Source: Argyresthia goedartella (lineage: Eukaryota; Arthropoda; Insecta; Lepidoptera; Argyresthiidae). From it: DNA of 64,000 nt. The translations under genes and the position numbers were made by a program. A model generated the notes under the pieces. The model had not been told where the DNA came from, ran no database searches, and was given only the letters and a program-made list of their open reading frames with translations. The DNA lies in NCBI GenBank assembly GCA_949825045.1, contig OX463815.1:32727356-32791355 (forward strand), read 5' to 3'. Below are positions 1-10,000 of the stretch, in pieces (the stretch's first letter is position 1; each line of letters opens with the position of its first letter).

Positions 1-1720
1 TCGATTAATCAAATGAATCGATACACTCTTGAATTGGATGCAGCTTTGGATAGAGTTTGACTCCAAATCTATCGCCACTTTTCCCCCAGCGATTTAGTTT
101 AATCCGCAGAGATGTTGAATGCTGACCTCGAGAATGTGAAGGACTGGGTCTCGTCCCACGGGCTATTGGTTAACCCGATAAATACGCATGCAATGATTAT
201 TGGAACCAAGCACTCTCTTTCCTTATTACAGAAACCTATTGTTCCTGTAACTTATAATGGTACTACAATAGAGTACACTGCTAATGCGAAAACCTTGGGG
301 TCATATTTGATAACCAGCTGTGTTGGTCTCCACATGTCTGCGAGGTCAGCAGACGGGTCTTTGCGTCTTCACATTCCCTCAGGCAACTGCAGAACTTCTT
401 GCCACGGCAGACCAAAATTACCCTTGTACATTCCCTTTTAATGCCACTAATCGAGTATGCCGATGTTGCCTGTGCGAGTGCGAGCGGAGAGAAACTGAAT
501 AAACTCGAGTGACTTCGGAATCTCGGAATTCGGTTTATCTTCGGAGTGCGCAAACTCGACCATGTTTCTCAATATCGCAAAGAGTTGGAGTGGCTTCCGA
601 TTCGTCGTCGCCGAGACTCTCACATTCTTTATTATCTGTTCAATATCTTGGAAAATCCGAGCTACCCCAACTACCTTCGAGACCGTTTTCAGTATGTCTT
701 TTCGGGAGACCGGCACCGGAGATCTCACACTGTCTCACTTTTAGCCACTCCGCGGCATCACAACGCTGCGCATTAACTCTCTTTCAGGTTGCGGGCGGTC
801 CGACTCTGGACTTCCTAGCACTTTATGAGACATTCCCACTCTTTTCTCTTTTAAGAAACCTATTAAAGAGTACTACATCTCTCTTTCGTAAAAGCTATTG
901 TATTTATATTATTATATGTAATGTTTATGTAGTATGTATCGGTATTTATTTAGTACTTACTGTTTGTACTTTATAGGTAATTCATTTATTCCTAGGCATT
1001 TTATTTATACTATTTGCTTTCGTCTCTCTCTGTGTGTCTGTCAGTTCCAGTCTAGGGGCCATAGTTTTCAAGCGATCCTCACAAAACTTGGCACAGGTGT
1101 TCCTTGAATTAAACGATTTTTTTAGTCGAGAGCTTTTTTTGATTTCCCCCTTGGGGGGGGAGTTATAACGTCATTAATTTTTTGTATGTTTTTTTTTCTT
1201 CTTTCTGAAAACTATCGTGTGGGGTATCAAATTAAAGGGCTTCTTGAGCCGGTTCTAAAAATATCCTACAAAATTATCTGTCGGCCGCCTGTTTTATAAT
1301 AATCCAAGAAATATTTTCAAAACAAACCAAGTTTCGACTCCTCGATGACGGATTAGTAAAGAGGATCTATACAGACCATGAGAGTGAGTGAAATAGACTA
1401 TAACTATTTTCGTGAAAAGTCAATAGATTGTATTTTAAATCGCAAAATGTAGTTTACAAAGTTATTGGTGCGGCTACTTTACTACTTGATTTTGATTGAA
1501 TCTAAAATACATACTTACCTATAAATTGGTTCACAGTCCCCCCTGTTAGCGAGGTCTACTGCCCACAGGGCCACTAGTGATACTATTTCCCATAATGCCC
1601 TTGCCTGAAAGAAATCTCTTTTTAGAGATAAGCTTGCCTTGTACATGCATTTTCTTTTAATGTAACTTCTGAAATATTTGTGTGCAATAAATAATTATGA
1701 ATTTCTACTACTGTAACTAC
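1..1720 (+). mobile_element. 5'-truncated CR1/Jockey-like LINE, C-terminal RT region and 3' end
   Basis: Broken frames from base 1 to about 840 read as the C-terminal half of a non-LTR retrotransposon polyprotein. 'WVSSHGLLVNP' and 'THAMIIGTKHS' are the block after the RT catalytic site, followed by the usual distal stretch ('KLDHVSQYRKELEWLPIRRR'). Frameshifts separate the pieces and there is no YADD box or endonuclease, so the copy is dead. The 3'UTR (about 840-1015) is colinear with the reverse complement of 58785-59115. It resumes at about 1588-1720 with 'agagataagcttgcc' and 'gtgcaataaataattatgaa', the family's terminal signature. The gap 1016-1587 is a foreign insertion. Confidence 0.8.
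1016..1587. repeat. Insertion of about 570 bp inside the LINE 3' end
   Basis: Other copies of this LINE tail (58785-59115 and 61262-61460, both minus) run directly from the 'cctaggcatttta' block to the 'ataatgcc...' block. Here about 570 bp intervene. The insert begins with a CT/GT-rich stretch and contains a G8 run near 1156 and 'gtttacaaagttattggtgcgg', which is shared with the repeat at 21718-22136. I see no open frame or clear terminal repeats, so exact ends are uncertain. Confidence 0.5.
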
Positions 1721-2165
1721 AATTTTCAATTTCGATTCTTTCGGATTGTTTGTGTAACATCCCTTGTGTTTAAAAAGTAGATTTTGTGTAGTTTTAGTTT
1801 ATCTGTCATATCACTTCTAAGATTTTATGAACTATTTACCACCAACCTTTTCTTTTACTACCACCCTACCATCGAGTAGGGGTAAATAGTGAAATATTTA
1901 AAATTAAAATATATATTGTATATTGTATAAATATATATAGATTGTAAAATTGGGCACACCATGATGTGCCGCGCGATAATATGATAAGATATGGCGGCAT
2001 TTCTTGAAATACGCCATTGTAGGGCACATGATGATGTAGTCAAACCGAAATCGGGCAGATCGATGAGCATCCGTTCAGTCGCTACTGAGGTACAGGGAGC
2101 CCTCAAGGCTTGTTTTTACATGTACTTTTCCACCATGTAAGTGTCTGCATGTTATAAGTTTAATT

Positions 2166-3950
2166 TTAATGAGTCCGCAGCTCACTGCATTTCTCCAGTG
2201 AGCTGGACAACGGTCTTTCTGGAAGACGATAGGCTTCATTGAAAAGTGGCACCACTGCCAACAATTCTGGTAGGAAATTGACCAAAAAAATCAAGGTAAT
2301 TTTGCCCGTCCAGAATATCGGGTAGGAAGTGTGGTCCAATGACTTATTTCCAACTACTCCTACCCAAACATTGATACTGAATCTCCTCTGGAAAGGCATC
2401 TGTCTTTGGACCCGTGGGTTCTGTCCTTTCGACGACCAGTGATGCAGATTGTGGAGATATAGAATTGCCTCTTTTGTAAATTTGGACTCGTCCATCCACA
2501 GGATACTTTTTAAAAAGTCACGGTCCTCCAGGTCTGTGTGCAGCAGAAAACGAGAAAAAAGTCGTTATCTTCGAGACTTGTATAATACGGATGAGAACGA
2601 ATGAATTATTGTCAACATGTAGATAATTAAAATGATAAGTAAGTACACTACCGTATAGGGTTACCATATCTCCGGAATTGCCCTGAGATCTCCGGACTTT
2701 TAGACCAATCTCCGGAACTCCGGAATTATCGTAAGATCCCCGGAATTCAGGAATTTTCAATAAAACCGAGCAAATCGTCAATATTGGATTTTTTGTCTGT
2801 CAGTCCAGAACTTTATGGTTGAAATAACGAGTCAATTTTAATATTACTGGAACTTGTCAATGTATTTTTCGTATGTTTTTCCGATGATAGGTATGTGTTT
2901 TTTGATGTCACCAGCTCCTTTGAATTTAATTGAAAAATGGTTATTGCATATTGTACAAAAAGCTTCAGTAGGTTCTCTACCCTCTTTCATCATTGGAAAT
3001 CTTTCTTTTAAAACACCAGTAAATGTACAAACGTACCGTGAACGCTTGCTATTTGAAGACATTTAATTTTACAACTTTAAGTCGTATTGTATCGGTTTAT
3101 AATTATCGTTCGTCACCACCACGCGTGTGCGCAGAGCGCGCGTAAGCGTCCTTACTTAACAACATCACAAGCCGAACTGCTATATATTATATTACTCTAT
3201 GCCGAACGGACTGAGGGACGGCAGGTGGTGGGGCGCGTCGCGGTGCGCGGGGTGAGCAGGTATCGTCGTGTGCGTGCGTTGCGCTTGCGTGTATGTGGTG
3301 AGGTGATCAAACAAATAATAAAATTGTGACTTTTTATTGTATACATAGGTTGTAGAGTTCCATTACGTTTTAATTGAAATTACGACTAAATCTCAGGAAT
3401 TTCCAATAAAAATCAGGCCTAATCTCCGGAATTGTCATTTTTCCATATGGTAACCCTACTACCGTAAGAGACAGAGTGCTGATTGATCAATCAGGATTGG
3501 GTTTCAGGCAATGTGATATCAGTTGTACGTACTTAATTCTATAAAAAAATGTGTACCTTGTACAGGAGCGCAATGAAATCCATGTTTAAATTATGCCGAA
3601 GAACCTTCCACAACTTCCAGATTGAAATGTCCAGCAATAAAGCAACAATCCTAATGGACGACAACCTGGTCGGTTGTTCCGCCAACAGCGCCAAAATATG
3701 TTCTTCCAATTCGACGTTGCCATTCGTCGGTATGTGTTTTAAAATGTGTGGCTGGAAGATACGCGTCTGTTAGGAAATCTTTCTTGATAAATTCTTTGCC
3801 CTTCTCGTGCAACATCATAACGCTTCCATGCCATTGAGATGCCCGCGTATTCTTCATTAGAGAAAAACCACAACATTAAAAGGTTGGCGGCGCTAACCAA
3901 CACGAAAAACTCAAAGAATGAAAAAAAAAAGAAAAAAAAACGCGCCACTT
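2166..3950 (-). pseudogene. Tc1/mariner-like (DUF4817-type) transposase relic, split
   Basis: Minus-strand pieces from 3950 to about 3540 resemble the N-terminal helix-turn-helix region of arthropod IS630/Tc1-mariner-like transposases: 'NEEYAGISMAWKRY', then 'RIYQERFPNRRV', then a degraded 'KVLRHNLNM'. After an intervening hAT-like element (2656-3458) the frame resumes at about 2530. 'MDESKFTKEAI' carries the first catalytic Asp, and 'FSINVWVGVVGN' and 'FLVNFLPELL' are typical of the catalytic domain. Frameshifts, the interruption and loss of the last catalytic segment make it a pseudogene. Similarity is judged by eye. Confidence 0.65.
2656..3458 (-). mobile_element. Nonautonomous hAT-like transposon with 8-bp target duplication
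   Basis: The ends are inverted repeats beginning TAGGGTTACCATAT (2656 onward; reverse complement ending 3458). Exact 8-bp duplications CTACCGTA flank it (2648-2655 and 3459-3466), the hAT signature. The minus strand at 2844-3062 encodes about 72 residues with a BED-like zinc-finger start ('AFCTICNNHFSIKFKGAGDI' then 'KKHI'), which suggests it derives from a longer hAT transposase gene. No catalytic domain remains. It sits inside the older Tc1/mariner-like relic, so it is the younger insertion. Confidence 0.85.
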
Positions 3951-3954
3951 ACAG

Positions 3955-4085
3955 TTCATTTTTTTCTTCTGGGTAGACTCCCACTGCTGGGCAAAGGCAT
4001 ACCTTAACAGCCCAGTCCGCCAAAAACTTCTCGAAATCAGCGATACGAGTATCGCCCTCCCGCCCGATACACAAAGTTGGCTAAT
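3955..4085 (-). repeat. LINE tail fragment ('cccactgctgggcaaagg' type)
   Basis: The segment contains 'cccactgctgggcaaaggc', the reverse complement of the widespread lepidopteran LINE 3'-end motif also seen on the plus strand at 24140-24195. No coding sequence is attached. Confidence 0.45.
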
Positions 4086-4580
4086 TAATGAACTTAATAA
4101 TGGTTTTTATGGCATTATTGTACACTAGAAAGAAGATAGACCAGCAAACTTTTTTAAAAACTTTCAAGAAAAATTTACATTTAACAGAATTTCACTTCTT
4201 GAAAAAACATTTGTGAGTAAATAAAAAAAAACTAATGTTAATTTCCAGTATTTCTGACTACACAAGAACCGCACAAGATTAAACAACCAATAACAGTAAA
4301 TAATTGCAAGTTTTATCAATAACTTTTTATTTTCAAGTTTAAAGGAGTAATTCTGGAGGTTTTTTCAAAAAAGTTAAAAATATTGTGTTAAATATGGTAA
4401 TATATATAAAAAAATCCGTTGGGCCAAAACTTTTTTTGTGGACCTAGGAGCAAATGACCCCTTCTATCCGTCATTTTAATTTGGCAAACGATGCACCAAA
4501 CAACCTGTATATTATTTTTGCCTCGATGCGAAAGTCGTAGGTCCGGGGCTGATGCATATACCTACAAGTGAATATGTTCG
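4086..4580. other. AT-rich intergenic stretch
   Basis: A/T-rich sequence without a convincing frame. 'gcaccaaacaacctgtatat' near 4490 is reminiscent of common insect repeat ends, but I cannot assign it. Confidence 0.4.
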
Positions 4581-5172
4581 CAGGGATATGATAAAATTAG
4601 GCACTTGATCAAACCACTAAGTGATCAAATACCGGGAAATGATAAAACAATGACATGATTTTAACATATCCCTAAACGTATCTAGAGATTTGACCAAATC
4701 TCTGGAGTAAATCTAGTGAATTGTTCGAATCCCTATAAGATTTACGCGAAATGTCGAAAATACAGGTCAGTTCTCGTTTTTTTTAACGATTCAGATCCAC
4801 CTAATAACCTGAGTTTGCGTGACATTGCAGGAAAATTATCTTTATCCTGATTTAATATGTGAATTTTTATTGTTTATATATTAATTTCAGATTTATCATT
4901 CGTTTGTTTCATTAAATGATACGAGTGGTGGTGATTTTTTAAGATCTATTTTCTGGTATGCCTAATTGAAATAGGTACCTATCTACCAAATAAACTCTAG
5001 AAATTACTTATAAACTTTTTATGACATTTCAATAAACCAGTATTGGAATTGTATCAAATCTCTAGATTTAACTAAGGATATGTTAACATTATGTTATTAT
5101 TTACTCGTTTCCCGGGATTGGATCAAATCACTTAGAGATTTGACCAAGTCCCTAATTTTATCATATCCCTGC
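4581..5172. mobile_element. MITE with long terminal inverted repeats (CAGGGATATGATAAAATTAG)
   Basis: The left end at 4581 and the reverse complement of the right end at 5172 share CAGGGATATGATAAAATTAG. They stay similar for roughly 60 bases, including the CTAAGTGAT and CCGGGAAA blocks. The interior is AT-rich and non-coding. I could not identify a clean target duplication, so the superfamily is unassigned. Confidence 0.75.
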
Positions 5173-5245
5173 GACAAAGAGCATTGTGACAAACACTTGT
5201 GGGTGTAAATGAGTTGCTTTTGTTGGTTTAATGGGGCACTAAGGC

Positions 5246-5682
5246 TCTGTTCCCATTATGGTCGGCAGTGAGCGGCCGTCTGTTCCCACTATGGTCGGCA
5301 GTGAGCGGCCGTCTGTTCCCACTATGGTCGGCAGTGAGCGGCCGTCTGTTCCCACTATGGTCGGCAGTGAGCGGCCGTCTGTTCCCACTATGGTCGGCAG
5401 TGAGCGGCCGTCTGTTCCCACTATGGTCGGCAGTGAGCGGCCGTCTGTTCCCACTATGGTCGGCAGTGAGCGGCCGTCTGTTCCCACTATGGTCGGCAGT
5501 GAGCGGCCGTCTGTTCCCACTATGGTCGGCAGTGAGCGGCCGTCTGTTCCCACTATGGTCGGCAGTGAGCGGCCGTCTGTTCCCACTATGGTCGGCAGTG
5601 AGCGGCCGTCTGGTCCCACTATGGTCGGCAGTGAGCGGCCGTCTGTTCCCACTATGGTCGGCAGTGAGCGGCCGTCTGTTTC
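5246..5682. repeat. 33-bp minisatellite, about 13 copies
   Basis: Head-to-tail repeats of a 33-bp unit (starting tgttcccactatggtcggca, continuing gtgagcggccgtc). Copies are nearly identical; one has t-to-g at about 5612. Because 33 is a multiple of three and the unit lacks stops in several frames, both strands show long open frames of an 11-residue repeat. I regard these as artefacts of the period, because no start context, splice signal or flanking coding sequence supports a protein. Confidence 0.95.
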
Positions 5683-6007
5683 GCTTCCATAAAAAGGACC
5701 ATGCGTCAGTTTGGGCCAATTTTTCTAACATTGTAAAGAGAGTAGGTAATGACCCCAAGACCTTTCATGTGGCACGAGTTCCACATGAAAGCTGTAGGGG
5801 TATACTTCATTTCATACTGAACACCGTACACAGTAAGTGAGGATATGCAAAGAACACACTGAACAAAGACATTGCTGTTCAGGCACTGTGGGATTTGTGA
5901 TCATAGGACGTCTTCCAGTTTACTGAAGATAATAAGATAGTTAGCAACGTTTCAGAATGTGAAACATGACGGTCAACAAGCCTACGAAGAAAAAAAACAA
6001 TCTTACA
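5683..6007. other. Unique-looking spacer downstream of GPS2
   Basis: Mixed-composition sequence between the minisatellite and the GPS2 poly(A) site. It contains a short palindrome around 'catgtggcacgagttccacatg' (5767-5788). No gene seen. Confidence 0.4.
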
Positions 6008-6023
6008 TTAAATACAATTAGTT

Positions 6024-6029
6024 TTATTT
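6024..6029 (-). terminator. Candidate poly(A) signal of the GPS2 homologue
   Basis: TTTATT on the plus strand is AATAAA on the gene strand, about 890 bases after the stop codon. It is followed in transcript direction by T-rich sequence. No better hexamer context was noticed nearer the stop, so the transcript probably ends around 6000-6012. Confidence 0.5.
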
Positions 6030-6915
6030 TTCGAATATTACAAAGGTACCAGTTTTTAATCTATATACAGATAGGTATACGAATTAAACAGGGATTAACA
6101 AAATGATGTTATATTTTTAAGAGCTTATTAGAACCAACTTTCACGATAAAACCGATTTGAACAAAGCAGTTTTTTTTCACATCGCTAACACCCAAACAAA
6201 ATATCTAGATAAAAATACAATTACATTTCAAATATGTTCAATGTTTAAACTTTTAACACTTATTTTACAGTATGAATGATCAGAAACATTGTACAAACTA
6301 TACATTTAATATGGATCTCGTCATAACTTATTCATACTTTGACAAATTGCACTTCAATGCACACACATGATCATCAATGTACTTATCAGTTACAGCAACT
6401 ATCCACCTATTTTAATATTATGGAAGAATTGGACTTAACGGAGTATGTTCTATATGTACAAGCTTTTACTAATCTAAGAAAACCATAGAATATAAATGGT
6501 CTCATTGAATCTCAATACTGATCAAAACGCTGATTTCACACTCCATTATGTACAAAACTCCATGACAAACGTTACAATTACTTTACACTAGCTCTATAAG
6601 TACGGGCTCCACCAGGTTTCATGACCTGTGATGAATTTTCTACAGCAACTTCACCACTCAATAGTTTTACAGTTTCACGACACAACAGGGAACCAAATGT
6701 GTGTAAAATATGGTGACGATTATGTTATCGTACGATATCTTTCAGTGTGTGATGCGAGTTATCGGACCAGTTTCGAATACATATACAATCATCGGACGGG
6801 ATTAGTCGAGAATGTCTTTGCCTCAATTTCACCTTCAAATTCTTGGGCCCTGGTAGGACCCGGTTGGAGCCCGGCTCGCGCCAGGTTGGAGCCCGCGTGG
6901 GGCTCGGCGGATTAG
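6030..6915 (-). other. Probable 3'UTR of the GPS2 homologue
   Basis: About 0.9 kb of AT-rich sequence without recognisable repeats lies between the stop codon (6916-6918) and the candidate AATAAA. The lack of known repeats in a repeat-dense window fits exonic sequence. A 95-codon plus-strand frame at 6628-6915 ends against the antisense of the last coding exon and has no family resemblance. Confidence 0.55.
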
Positions 6916-7002
6916 CTAGTACCGCGTCCGTACACCGTACATTGTGCTCTGTACTTTGGACGGCGGCACTGAGTAGCCCTGTGTGATGCCGGACGCTGAT
7001 GT
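6916..7002 (-). CDS. Gps2: GPS2 terminal coding exon 8 with stop
   Basis: 87 bp from acceptor CCCCACAG|ACA (polypyrimidine tract just upstream) to TAG at 6916-6918. Encodes 28 residues, TSASGITQGYSVPP then SKVQSTMYGVRTRY. In phase with exon 7; followed by the probable 3'UTR. Confidence 0.83.
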   Translation of the reverse strand, partial: TSASGITQGYSVPPSKVQSTMYGVRTRY

Positions 7003-10000
7003 CTGTGGGGAAATATAATGGAGTTATTTTTCAAGTACCTACACAAACAAAGACGACCGGTTTAGCCTAGCGGGTAGAAAACCTGCCTACGAAGCTGACG
7101 GTCCTGGGTTCGCATCCCGGTAAGGGCAAATATTTGTATGATGAGTATGAATATTTGTTTCTTAGTCTTGGATGTGTTTTCTACGTATTTACAGTATTTA
7201 TCTCTATTAAATATATTGTCGTCTATTACCCATAACACAAGCCTTATTGAGCTTATTATGGGCCCAGTTCGATTTATGTGAGATTGTCCTCTGATATTTA
7301 TTATTATTATTATTACTTAACGTAGGTATTACTTTATTACTATTACTACTATTTTAATGTGTGAGTGTGTGCTGCTTCAGCGGATAAATTTCTATTCCAT
7401 TCTACTTTCTAGATGTCATTTATAAATTGATCGGTAGATAAGTATGGAATTCATAAAATAAAATCTAAATATATGGGCTTGAGTAGGCGATTCTACAACA
7501 CGCAGATGAGGCGGCTATACCCGCCGCTTCTCGTCACTGAACCCCCTACATCCATACCCTCAATTTTTGGCCAATATACCCTCCACTTCTGGCCACTGTA
7601 CCCTCTGCTTCTGGCCACTATTGTCCCTATTTCTAGCCACTATACCCTCAGCTGAGAACGGGTTCCTGAGTAGTTCTCAGGAAGCATGACTCGATAAAGT
7701 GTAACTGATGATAAAGACTACATATTGTTACCGCAGCTATTCAATTCTAGCTATTTAATTGGTTCGGATACAAATAGGGTTCAATCGAAGTCGGTTTGTT
7801 CTAAAGTTTTACTTATTGTTTTATCAAAATCGGTTCAGTGCTTCCAAAGTTATTGCGGGGGGCTTGACAACGAAACGAGTGAATCAAATTTTAGACTTTT
7901 AAGGTTTCGTTGATATTACGGGCTTTTTTTAATTTGTTAAGTTGTTATTATTATGAAGAAGAAGCGTCCGCGGCCTAGCTGTATTCGCACATCGGAAACG
8001 ATCGCGCGGGTAGCAACATCCGGCCGAGACGAGTACTGGATGGGTGACCGTTTCTATGTGGCATTTGTTTCGTGCGCTTCCATGTTTCGGATGACACGTT
8101 AAGCTGTAGGTCCCGGCTACTATCGCTACTCGGTGGTTGGTAGTAGTCGCAAAGCTGGTCAGAGGCCCTAATAGAGCAGCTTAAAAACATCTGGCAGTTG
8201 GGTTGGCCACAAGCCCGAAGCCCCTTCAACAACCCGCACCCCTGGGTAGGGCTCAATCTCACTCGTACCCGGGTGAAGGCCCGTGCTCCTCGGTGGGGAC
8301 ATTAATGGCCTACATTATTATTATAATTATTAGTAGTTATGATCTCGACTATACCTGCAAGTGCGGTTGTCCGGGCTGGTGTCGCGACACCGGCGGCGCG
8401 TACACCACGCCGCTGCTGACCGGCGGCGGCGGCGGCGGCGCGTGGTGCGACGACTCGCTGAGGCCTATCAGCACCTGGGGATGTGAGGGTGATGGTTAAT
8501 CGTTTACCAGGGTTCCGTACCCGAAGGCTGCCAAACTGACAGCGACCGCGGTCCGGGTACGCGCGCGAGAACCTCAGTTCGTACCGAGCGCACGCGGACG
8601 TCCACAGGCACGGCACACGGCACACGCAACGCGGCGGCGGGGAAACTTGTCACCGTACCCCGCTCATCAGAGAAAGCCGCCAAACTCACGCACGTCGCAG
8701 GCCCAACCGTCTATAATAGAATACCGGAAACCGTCACCTCCGCTCCAATTATTTAATCCAGACTGAAGGCCTCGCTAGTTGAGCAAACGTTTTACAATTA
8801 TAATGAACTATTTACGTTAAACGTATAACATTTTATTTTTATATCTTTGACATTTTATATTAATTAATTATTGACATTATTCCAATCTGCACTGTTAATT
8901 CATGTACTATTACATTTTACAACTATTTTATTTAAGTTTCTGGACATGTAATGACAAATATGAATAAATATCTTATATATATTTTTATTTATTTACAAAC
9001 ATACATGCTTGTGACATCACAGTAAAAACCAAATCGACCTAGTTACTGCCCTTCCTAACGCCAGAAAATGTTAAATATGGCTCTGATGTAGAACCCGCGT
9101 ATTCCACATACTGTCTTCTGTGCTCATAGCTCACAAAAAAACGCATAATTTGGGGAGTAAAGCCGACCCCACTTAAATTCTCCAGAAGGACGTCGTTATC
9201 CACCGTATCAAATGCTTTTCTAAAGTCGAAGTAAGCGACATCTACTTGCCCCGCGCATCAAGTGGAGGCGTTACGTAAGACACGAAACACAGACGGTTAG
9301 AGGCGGTGTTACGGCCTAGTCGGAACCCGTGCTGTGCGTCCGAAACCTGTTCCCTCATCTGGAGGTATATACTACGTTGTAACACCGACTCAAAGACCTT
9401 TGCAAACGTGGACAGAAACGCTACTGGTCGGCCGCTGACATCCGATCCTGTTTCACAATTTGGAATTGGAATAACTCTCGTAATCTTCCAGACATCGGGA
9501 TATTCAGAGCTTTCCAGACACAGGTTGAAAAGTTAGAGCAACGGTCTGTCCAGCACCCTCCTACAGTCCCTAACTAAATAAGGTGGTATGCCATTTGGCT
9601 TTAGCTGAGTCAGGGCAGCGCGCACATCTCTGAGTGTGAGCTGCTTGACGTGCACCCGGGCGCTCCCACTCCCTTTCAAAGCCGCCTCCGCGTCCAGCCG
9701 CGGTGACACCTCAGCGTAGACAGACTCGAAATATCTCTCGAACTCTTGTGCACATGCCTCGTCGGCTATAGCAACGCCATTCTTGGTGATACGGGTTGGC
9801 CTACTACGTTTAGAACGTTTGTTTTTGACGTAGCTCCAGAACTATTTCAGATCCTTTGTAAGTTGATCTCTTGCTAAGAACTGGTCATGCCTTATAACAA
9901 TTTTGTTGTTGACGAGGGCTCTACTTTTAGAGAACGTTTCATAATCACACTGAGACTTATTAGCTTTATTCTTTTTGTGAAGACTAGCTTTAAGTTTAAT

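Noticed and set aside
1858..2106. hAT transposase fragment (CTSVATERML on the minus strand)
   Set aside because: A few residues resemble the hAT C-terminal motif, but the rest does not, and no ends or target duplication are visible.
5246..5682. Long open frames encoding an 11-residue repeat, on both strands
   Set aside because: They follow from a stop-free 33-bp unit; no start context, splice sites or flanking coding sequence.
7966..8085. 5S rRNA gene
   Set aside because: Only the internal-promoter part is well conserved, the flanking helices are degraded, and it continues into a SINE body.
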